Below are positions 7,852 through 12,938 of a stretch of 12,938 nt of DNA, piece after piece (position 1 is the first letter of the stretch; every line of letters begins with the position of its first letter). The position numbers were made by a program, and so were the translations under genes. The stretch is from NCBI GenBank assembly GCA_946480515.1, contig CAMLKX010000029.1, positions 1 to 12,938 of the forward strand, given 5' to 3'. This stretch comes from an uncultured Sphingomonadaceae bacterium (lineage in GTDB: Bacteria; Pseudomonadota; Alphaproteobacteria; Sphingomonadales; Sphingomonadaceae). Under the pieces are notes generated by a model. That model did not search any database. It saw only the letters and a program-made list of their open reading frames with translations, and had not been told where the DNA came from.

Positions 7852-7880
7852 TACCTAGTGCGGCCTTGGCCGCATGGCAA
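7852..7880 (-). promoter_or_regulatory. Candidate pepA promoter
   Basis: On the minus strand TTGCCA (7880-7875), a 17-base spacer and TAGGTA (7857-7852). Transcription would begin near 7845, giving a leader of about 27 bases carrying AGGGA. The -35 box is good and the -10 box poor by E. coli standards. The spacer is almost filled by the palindrome GCGGCCTTGGCCGC (7860-7873), a possible operator. Confidence 0.4.
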
Positions 7881-7892
7881 AAAGCCACTAGG
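7854..7892. repeat. Nested inverted repeats (three-way junction) between pepA and lptD
   Basis: Outer arms CCTAGTG (7854-7860) and CACTAGG (7886-7892) enclose two smaller hairpins: GCGGCC-TT-GGCCGC (7860-7873) and TGGC-AAAAA-GCCA (7875-7887). If each base is used once, the structure is a six-pair outer stem, a six-pair hairpin and a three-pair hairpin around a tight junction. The overlap with candidate promoters on both strands suggests a DNA-level regulatory site rather than a leader RNA, because both predicted transcripts start outside it. This is inference. Confidence 0.55.
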
Positions 7893-7894
7893 CA
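7866..7894 (+). promoter_or_regulatory. Candidate lptD operon promoter
   Basis: TTGGCC at 7866-7871, a 17-base spacer and TAGGCA at 7889-7894. Transcription would begin near 7901, about 25 bases before the GTG at 7926. The boxes are weak by E. coli rules. They are supported by mirror-image placement relative to the pepA promoter and by sharing the CTAGG motif. The two candidates overlap, so their use may be mutually exclusive. Confidence 0.35.
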
Positions 7895-7925
7895 GGCGGT
7901 GAGCATAGGGTAGCGGGTACGATCG

Positions 7926-10151
7926 GTGGGGCGTTCAAGGGGAATCGGCTTGACGGCGATGGCACTTGTCATCGCACTCGCCAGTCCTGCGCTCGGGCAG
8001 GAGACTGGACCGGTCGCCACCTCTCCGGCGCCTGGGACCACTCCCGAGCAGGGCAGCACCGTCGACTTCAGCGCCGACGCGGTCGAGTATGACAGCGAGG
8101 CGGAGGTTGTCACCGCCATTGGCCGGGTCCGCATGTTCCGCGACGGCTATCACCTTGCCGCGGATCGAGTGATCTGGGCCAGGACCACTGATGAGGTCCG
8201 AGCCGAGGGCAATGTCGTCATCGTCAATCCAGAGGGTGACAAGCTGGTCAGCGACGGGGTGGTGCTGACCGACGAGTTAAAGAGCGGAACGATGAGCAAT
8301 CTGCTGGTCGTGCTCGAAAACGGATCCCGGCTTGCGGCACGGCAGGGAAGCCGCACCCAAGGCGTCACGACGTTGAACAATGCCGTCTATTCGCCCTGCC
8401 CCGTCACGACTCCGGAAGGGTGCCCAAGAAATCCGAGCTGGAAGATCACCGCCGCGCGAGTGACTCATGATGCCGCCCAGAAGAAGGTACGGTTCTACGG
8501 AAGCCAGCTCAACCTGTTCGGCCTATCGATTCCGCTCCTGCCCATCTTCAGTATCTCGAGCGACACCAGCAATGAGGGCTACAGCGGGATTCTGGCGCCC
8601 AGCATCTCCTTCTTCGGAAAGAACGGGATTGAGCTGGCCGTCCCCTATTTCTGGAAGATCGCTCCCAATCGTCACTTGACCTTCACGCCTCATCTCTACT
8701 CAGCCGAGCTTCCGGCGATGGAGATCGAGTACCGCCACCTGGACACCAAGGGAGCGTTCCAAATCGCCGCCTTCGGGACCTATGGCGATCGCGAAGAGGC
8801 CTCGAGCGGCGAGCCGGTTCGCGGGTTCCGTGGCTCGTTCAGCGGCAACGGCAAATGGCAGTTCGATCCGCTGTGGAGCCTGACAAGCTCCATCCGGCTC
8901 GCGACCGACAAGACGGTTCTGCGCCGTTATGACATCTCCCGTGACGACAAGTTACGCAACTTCGTCAATGTCGAGCGCATCGATCTCGACAGCTATGTCT
9001 CGATCGCTGGCTGGGCATTCCAGGGGCTGCGGACCAACGATGTCCAGAAACGCATTCCGATCGCGCTCCCGGCGGTCGACGCACGATTGCGGCTCGACCC
9101 TCCAGTCCTGGGAGGCAAGATTGAGCTGCAGGCCAACAGCCTCGCCATCCTGAGACGGGAAGGTCAGGACACGCAGCGGGCGTTTATGAGCGCGCGCTGG
9201 GATGCCCGGTCGCTGACGAACTGGGGACAGGAAGTTGTGCTCACCGCGTTCGGGCGGGCGGACGCCTATCATACCGACGAGGCGGAAGAGACGGTGACTT
9301 CCCTCTACCGGGGCAACAATGGCTGGCATTTCCGGGGCATCGGAGCGCTTGCCGCCGACATGCGCTGGCCATTGGTCGGTCCGTTTCTGGGCGGCATCCA
9401 GCGCCTGACGCCGCGGGTTCAGCTCGTGCTGACGCCTCCGACCAAGAACTTCAGCATCCCGAACGAAGATTCCCGCTCGGTCGACCTTGAGGACACCAAC
9501 CTGTTCGCCCTCAACCGCTTCTCCGGCTACGACCGGTGGGAGGACAGTTCGCGGCTCACCTATGGCATTGAATGGGCGCTCGATCGCCCGAACCTGGCGG
9601 TCCGCACAGTCGTCGGGCAGAGCCGGTGGATCAATAGCCGTCCCTCGATCTTCCCCACCGGCACCGGATTGACGGAAAAGACATCGGACATCGTCGGCCG
9701 GACACGGGTGCAGCTCGGCCGCCTCATCGACTTCACGCACCGTTTTCGGCTCGACAAGGATGGCTTGGCCGTGCGGCGCAACGAGATCGACCTGACATTC
9801 GGCTCGGAAGAGACCTATGTTCGCGCGGGTTACCTGCAGCTTGACCGCGACATTTCTCGCGAAATCGAGGATTTGCGCGACAAGGAAGAGCTGAGGTTCG
9901 GCGGCCGGTGGAAATTCCATCGCTACTGGTCGGTGTTCGGGGCCACCGTCCTCAACCTTACGGATGCGAGCGAAGATCCCTTGTCGCTCGCCGACGGGTT
10001 CGAACCGGTCCGTCACCGCTTCGGAATCTCCTATGAAGATGAATGCCTTGAAGTTGGCTTATCGTACCGGCGGGACTATGAGCGCATCGGAGAGCTTGAC
10101 GCGAGCAGCAAGGTTCAACTCCAATTCTCGCTCAAGGGCCTTGGGCGCTAA
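7926..10151 (+). CDS. lptD: LPS-assembly outer-membrane protein LptD
   Basis: Outer-membrane beta-barrel that with LptE inserts lipopolysaccharide, or the equivalent glycolipid, into the outer leaflet. The product has 741 residues from GTG 7926, with a signal peptide (Arg3, Arg5, hydrophobic 8-20, cleavage near ALG-Q). An OstA/LptA-like periplasmic jellyroll lies at ~46-195 (VDFSADAVEYDSEAEVVTAI, AEGNVVIVNPEGD), then the barrel from ~200, including GYSGILAPSISFFGKNGIE and the conserved NRFSGYDRWEDSSRLTYGI (530-548). An in-frame stop at 7911 limits upstream extension. TTG 7950 has the better ribosome binding site (AAGGGG at 7937-7942) but would leave the signal peptide without basic residues, so GTG is preferred with some doubt. 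Cysteines occur only at 158, 166 and 707, against four in E. coli. It heads the lptD-surA-pdxA-rsmA operon. Confidence 0.95.
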   Translation: MGRSRGIGLTAMALVIALASPALGQETGPVATSPAPGTTPEQGSTVDFSADAVEYDSEAEVVTAIGRVRMFRDGYHLAADRVIWARTTDEVRAEGNVVIVNPEGDKLVSDGVVLTDELKSGTMSNLLVVLENGSRLAARQGSRTQGVTTLNNAVYSPCPVTTPEGCPRNPSWKITAARVTHDAAQKKVRFYGSQLNLFGLSIPLLPIFSISSDTSNEGYSGILAPSISFFGKNGIELAVPYFWKIAPNRHLTFTPHLYSAELPAMEIEYRHLDTKGAFQIAAFGTYGDREEASSGEPVRGFRGSFSGNGKWQFDPLWSLTSSIRLATDKTVLRRYDISRDDKLRNFVNVERIDLDSYVSIAGWAFQGLRTNDVQKRIPIALPAVDARLRLDPPVLGGKIELQANSLAILRREGQDTQRAFMSARWDARSLTNWGQEVVLTAFGRADAYHTDEAEETVTSLYRGNNGWHFRGIGALAADMRWPLVGPFLGGIQRLTPRVQLVLTPPTKNFSIPNEDSRSVDLEDTNLFALNRFSGYDRWEDSSRLTYGIEWALDRPNLAVRTVVGQSRWINSRPSIFPTGTGLTEKTSDIVGRTRVQLGRLIDFTHRFRLDKDGLAVRRNEIDLTFGSEETYVRAGYLQLDRDISREIEDLRDKEELRFGGRWKFHRYWSVFGATVLNLTDASEDPLSLADGFEPVRHRFGISYEDECLEVGLSYRRDYERIGELDASSKVQLQFSLKGLGR
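7937..7942 (+). promoter_or_regulatory. Shine-Dalgarno sequence inside the lptD start region
   Basis: AAGGGG lies seven bases before an in-frame TTG at 7950 and downstream of the GTG at 7926. It is the best ribosome binding site in the area and makes TTG 7950 a real alternative start for lptD, giving 733 residues. Confidence 0.45.
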
Positions 10152-10203
10152 GCATTGGTTCATGGGCGCTTTCGCAGCAGCAAGGTGAATGCGCTTGAAG
10201 AAA

Positions 10204-10208
10204 AAGGA
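10204..10208 (+). promoter_or_regulatory. Ribosome binding site favouring GTG 10216 for surA
   Basis: AAGGA is placed seven bases before the in-frame GTG at 10216. The upstream ATG at 10189 has only AAGG three bases away, which is too close. The shorter product starts with a normal signal peptide, so the GTG is the better choice. Confidence 0.55.
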
Positions 10209-10215
10209 TTATCGG

Positions 10216-11568
10216 GTGGCTAAACGCTTTTCATCCTCGCGTTACCGGTTGCTGGCCGCAGGTGTGACGATGCTCGGACTCGCCGCCATCGCGACAGCTC
10301 AGGACACCAAGCGCGAACCAAGCAGCGTCAGCGCTCTGAAACTCCCCGACAATCCCACTGTCTACGGAAGCGCCATTCCGTCAGTCATCAAGGCCACCGC
10401 GATCGTCAATGGCGAGGTCATCACTCAAACCGACATTGATCAGCGGGTCGCACTGCTGAGAATCTCCAACGGCGCTGAAATCCCGGCTGAGGAGTTGGAA
10501 CGGCTCCGGGTTCAAGTACTTCGCAACCTGATCGACGAGACGCTGCAGATCCAGGCGGCGCGCACCGCGGAGATCAAGATCACCCCGGAAGATATCGACA
10601 AGGCGATCAAACGGGTTGCTGGCAACGCGAAGCAAACTCCCGAACAGATGGCTCAATTCCTCGCGCGCAACGGATCATCGATCCGCTCGATTCGCCGTCA
10701 GATCGAAGGCGAGCTTGCGTGGACCCGGCTTCAACGCGCCAAGATCGAATCTCAGGTCAGCGTCGGCGATGAAGAGGTGAAGGCGATCATCGACCGAATG
10801 AACGCCTCCAAGGGAACCCAGGAATATCGCGTCGGGGAGATCTTCCTGCCAGCGACGACCGAGACCATGCCGCAAGTGACGGCCAACGCTCAGAAGATTC
10901 TCGAGCGGCTTCGGTCGGGCGCCTCGTTCGCCGGCTATGCGCGGCAGTTTTCCGAGGCATCGACGGCCGCTGTTGGCGGTGATCTTGGCTGGGTTCGACC
11001 AGAGCAACTGCCCGACCCGCTCGCCAACGCACTTCGTCAGATGAACGTGGGTCAGATCAGCGCGCCGATCCCGGTGCAGGGTGGACTGTCGATCATCGCC
11101 GTGGCCGATGCGCGCAAAATTCTCACTGCCGATCCGCGCAACGCAGTCCTTAGCCTCAAGCAGGTGTCGATCAGCTTCCCCAAGGGCACGACACAGTCGC
11201 AGGCTACGCCGGTGTTGAGCCGGTTCGCCAACGCGGCCCGCAATGTCGGCGGCTGCGGTGGCGCGGAGCGGGTCGCGGCCGAGTTCAAGGGCGAGGTGGT
11301 CCAGAGCGACCAGGTGAAGCTGCGTGACCTGCCGCCCACGCTTCAGGCCATGATGCTGCCGATGCAGGTCGGTCAGGCGACCCAGCCGTTCGGATCGCTT
11401 GAGGATGGGGTGCGTGTCCTGGTTCTGTGCGGTCGTGACGAAGCCAGCGACGCTGCTGCTCCGACCTATGATCAGGTCTACGCGCAGCTCAACGAAGAGC
11501 GCATCAACATGCGCGCTCGGCGCTATCTGCGCGATCTCCGACGCGACGCGATGATCGACTTCCGCTAG
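10216..11568 (+). CDS. surA: Periplasmic chaperone and peptidyl-prolyl isomerase SurA
   Basis: Periplasmic chaperone for outer-membrane proteins, with LptD as a known client in E. coli. GTG 10216 gives 450 residues; ATG 10189 would give 459. A signal peptide is clear: MAKRFSSSRYR, a hydrophobic stretch to about 25, cleavage near ATA-Q (28). The SurA N domain spans ~62-180 (ATAIVNGEVITQTDIDQRVA, LRNLIDETLQIQAA). A parvulin PPIase domain spans ~204-301 (YRVGEIFLPA, ASFAGYARQFSEASTAAVGG, DLGWVRPEQLP). A second, degenerate parvulin-like region with two cysteines lies at ~313-408, and a helical end (VYAQLNEERINMRARRYLRD) packs against the N domain in the family. It follows lptD by 64 bases and precedes pdxA by 21, consistent with one operon. 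Few other parvulins fit this layout and context. Confidence 0.93.
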   Translation: MAKRFSSSRYRLLAAGVTMLGLAAIATAQDTKREPSSVSALKLPDNPTVYGSAIPSVIKATAIVNGEVITQTDIDQRVALLRISNGAEIPAEELERLRVQVLRNLIDETLQIQAARTAEIKITPEDIDKAIKRVAGNAKQTPEQMAQFLARNGSSIRSIRRQIEGELAWTRLQRAKIESQVSVGDEEVKAIIDRMNASKGTQEYRVGEIFLPATTETMPQVTANAQKILERLRSGASFAGYARQFSEASTAAVGGDLGWVRPEQLPDPLANALRQMNVGQISAPIPVQGGLSIIAVADARKILTADPRNAVLSLKQVSISFPKGTTQSQATPVLSRFANAARNVGGCGGAERVAAEFKGEVVQSDQVKLRDLPPTLQAMMLPMQVGQATQPFGSLEDGVRVLVLCGRDEASDAAAPTYDQVYAQLNEERINMRARRYLRDLRRDAMIDFR

Positions 11569-11589
11569 GCAAGCCCCTAGACGGCGCTC

Positions 11590-12594
11590 ATGACCGGACC
11601 CGAGATGCTGCCGCTCGCCGTCTCGCTGGGGGATCCGGCGGGGATCGGCCCGGAAGTCGTCGCAAAATGCTGGGACTACCGCGAACGCTGGGCCCTGCCG
11701 CTGTTTTTCGCGATTGGGGACCCACGCTCGCTGTCGGCGGTATGGGACGGACCGATCGCGATGATCGACGATCCCCGCGAAGTCAGTTCCGCTTTTGGTG
11801 ATGGCCTTCCGGTTCTCTCGGTGAGCGCCGCCGAACCGGACTCACCCGGCCGTCCGAGTATCGCCGGAGCGCATTGTTCGTTCGACTCGCTCGAACTCGC
11901 TGTCGGCCTGGCACGCTCGGGCTCATCCGCAGCGGTCGTTACTGCACCGGTGTCGAAGGAGCAGCTTTACGGCATCGGGTTTAGCTACCCCGGACAGACG
12001 GAATTCGTTGCTGAGCGCTGCGGGGTGGCCTCGTCGAATGTCGCGATGATGCTTGCCGGGCCAACGCTGCGCGCCGTGCCGGTGACCACCCATGTTCCGC
12101 TCGCCGAGGTCGTCGGAAGGCTCAGTCCAGCCCTGATCGAAGCACGCGGCCGCGCGACATTGCGGGGATTGCAGAAGAATTTCGGGATCGCCGAGCCGCG
12201 CCTGGCGGTGGCCGGCCTCAACCCTCACGCCGGAGAAGGCGGAGCGCTGGGCAGCGAGGAGATCGAGCTGATCCGGCCGGCGATCGACGCGCTCCGGGAA
12301 GAGGGCTGGAATGTCACCGGCCCCCTCCCAGCCGACACCATGTTCCACCATGCTGCACGCTCCCGTTACGACGCAGCGCTGTGCATGTATCATGATCAGG
12401 CGCTGATCCCGTTGAAGGCGCTGCACTTCGACGAAGGCGTCAACATCACGCTTGGGCTGCCCATTGTCCGGACCGCACCGGATCATGGCACCGCATTCGA
12501 CATCGCCGGACAGGATCGGGCGGATCCGCGGGCGATGGCCTGCGCGCTGCGCATGGCGGCGGACTGCGCGGAAGCACGGCTGCGGTTCGCTTGA
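11590..12594 (+). CDS. pdxA: 4-hydroxythreonine-4-phosphate dehydrogenase
   Basis: NAD-dependent, metal-requiring oxidation of 4-phosphohydroxy-threonine in the DXP-dependent route to pyridoxal phosphate. The 334 residues match the family (E. coli 329). Visible: [13 protein letters not shown] (12-24); [10 protein letters not shown] (118-127); metal ligands His168 (TTHVPL), His213 ([10 protein letters not shown]) and His268 ([11 protein letters not shown]); and the substrate-contact segment [20 protein letters not shown] (283-302). One oddity: at 135-138 the sequence is GQTE where the family usually has GHTE, so the substrate-binding His136 is replaced by Gln. ATG 11590 has no strong ribosome binding site, suggesting reliance on upstream translation. 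The stop overlaps the TTG start of rsmA. Confidence 0.96.
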   Translation: MTGPEMLPLAVSLGDPAGIGPEVVAKCWDYRERWALPLFFAIGDPRSLSAVWDGPIAMIDDPREVSSAFGDGLPVLSVSAAEPDSPGRPSIAGAHCSFDSLELAVGLARSGSSAAVVTAPVSKEQLYGIGFSYPGQTEFVAERCGVASSNVAMMLAGPTLRAVPVTTHVPLAEVVGRLSPALIEARGRATLRGLQKNFGIAEPRLAVAGLNPHAGEGGALGSEEIELIRPAIDALREEGWNVTGPLPADTMFHHAARSRYDAALCMYHDQALIPLKALHFDEGVNITLGLPIVRTAPDHGTAFDIAGQDRADPRAMACALRMAADCAEARLRFA

Positions 12595-12938
12595 GCGAGG
12601 GAGTCACGCCGCTTCGGGAGGTGATTGCTCGCCATGGCCTCGATGCGCGCAAGGCATTAGGTCAGAATTTTATCCTCGACCGGCACTTGCTTGCACGGAT
12701 CGCAGCAATCCCTGGGAAGCTGGCGGGCGAAACGGTCTATGAGGTCGGTCCTGGTCCAGGCGGCCTCACACGCGCGCTGCTAGACGCCGGGGCGGTTGTC
12801 ACCGCCGTCGAGCGCGACCGCCGCTGCCTCGCGCCACTGGCTGAGCTTGAGCAGGAATTCACCGGCAGGCTGCGGGTGATCGACGCCGACGCGATGGCCA
12901 TCGATGAGGCGGCCGAGGTCGGCGCGGGCGCGCACATC
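12591..12938 (+). CDS. rsmA: 16S rRNA dimethyladenosine transferase, N-terminal part (cut by window edge)
   Basis: SAM-dependent enzyme that dimethylates two adjacent adenosines near the 3' end of 16S rRNA (A1518 and A1519 in E. coli), a late check in small-subunit assembly. The first 116 residues are present and the frame runs open off the right edge. Seen: [20 protein letters not shown] (6-25) and NFILD, the family's N-terminal signature; SAM motif I in [11 protein letters not shown] (50-60); acidic Glu74 in AVERD; and the DADAM segment at 98-102. The start is taken as TTG 12591, overlapping the pdxA stop as TTGA, because the protein then begins just before the conserved TPLREV. GTG 12621 would remove conserved residues. 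No ribosome binding site precedes TTG, so translational coupling is likely. In many proteobacteria rsmA follows pdxA in this operon. Confidence 0.95.
   Translation, partial: MSEGVTPLREVIARHGLDARKALGQNFILDRHLLARIAAIPGKLAGETVYEVGPGPGGLTRALLDAGAVVTAVERDRRCLAPLAELEQEFTGRLRVIDADAMAIDEAAEVGAGAHI

Noticed and set aside
7874..7891. Mini-ORF MAKSH in the pepA/lptD gap as a leader peptide
   Set aside because: It lies upstream of the predicted lptD transcription start, lacks a properly spaced ribosome binding site and coincides with the inverted repeat.
5925..7913. Open frame of 662 codons on the plus strand, antisense to holC and pepA
   Set aside because: The protein is His/Arg/Pro-rich without any recognisable domain, and the opposite strand encodes two clear conserved enzymes. 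Long antisense frames are expected in GC-rich genes.
8952..10016. Open frame of 354 codons on the minus strand within lptD
   Set aside because: Composition is typical of a reverse-strand shadow, there is no ribosome binding site or family motif, and lptD is well conserved across the interval.
1..12938. Mobile elements, CRISPR, phage genes, toxin-antitoxin pairs or tRNA genes
   Set aside because: I looked for transposase-like frames, direct repeat arrays, cloverleaf sequences and unusual composition and saw none. Conserved core genes account for nearly all of the sequence.

Overview
The window is a gene-dense, GC-rich stretch of bacterial chromosome that looks like a sphingomonad or a close alphaproteobacterial relative. 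This is inferred from the protein sequences (HdaA-type DnaA paralogue, alphaproteobacterial AspRS, LptD and SurA), from high GC in third codon positions, and from gene order. No 16S or other decisive marker is present. Every gene looks like core chromosome. I see no mobile element, CRISPR array, tRNA, rRNA, phage gene or toxin-antitoxin pair. No gap without a gene exceeds about 110 bases.

Layout from left to right. (1) 1-529, minus: 5' part of aspS (aspartyl-tRNA synthetase), cut by the left edge. (2) 622-1803, plus: rnd (RNase D), divergent from aspS. (3) 1790-3645, minus: a two-gene unit made of a secreted or membrane-anchored DUF2066-like protein and hdaA, joined by an ATGA overlap; hdaA overlaps the end of rnd tail to tail. 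(4) 3710-5360, plus: purM and purN with an 8-base overlap, two steps of purine synthesis. (5) 5402-7817, minus: pepA, holC and ndk; pepA-holC is a tight pair and ndk follows after a gap rich in palindromes. (6) 7926-12938, plus: lptD, surA, pdxA and rsmA, the last cut by the right edge. This is the widely conserved outer-membrane assembly, vitamin B6 and ribosome methylation operon.

The genes fall into known conserved blocks. The DUF2066-hda-purMN neighbourhood and the lptD-surA-pdxA-rsmA operon both occur in other proteobacteria. SurA chaperones outer-membrane proteins such as LptD, so that pairing makes functional sense. PdxA and RsmA are operon passengers with other housekeeping roles.

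I found no obviously new multi-gene system. The most interesting signals are in short non-coding regions. The pepA/lptD divergent gap can fold into a three-way junction whose arms carry the CTAGG motif. Candidate promoters for ndk, pepA and lptD share the pattern TTGsCn, 17 bases, TAGGnn, and in the ndk and pepA cases a perfect palindrome lies between the -35 and -10 boxes. Other points of note: lptF/lptG are absent between pepA and lptD, LptD has three cysteines instead of four, PdxA carries GQTE where the family usually has GHTE, and the lptD operon has several non-ATG starts.
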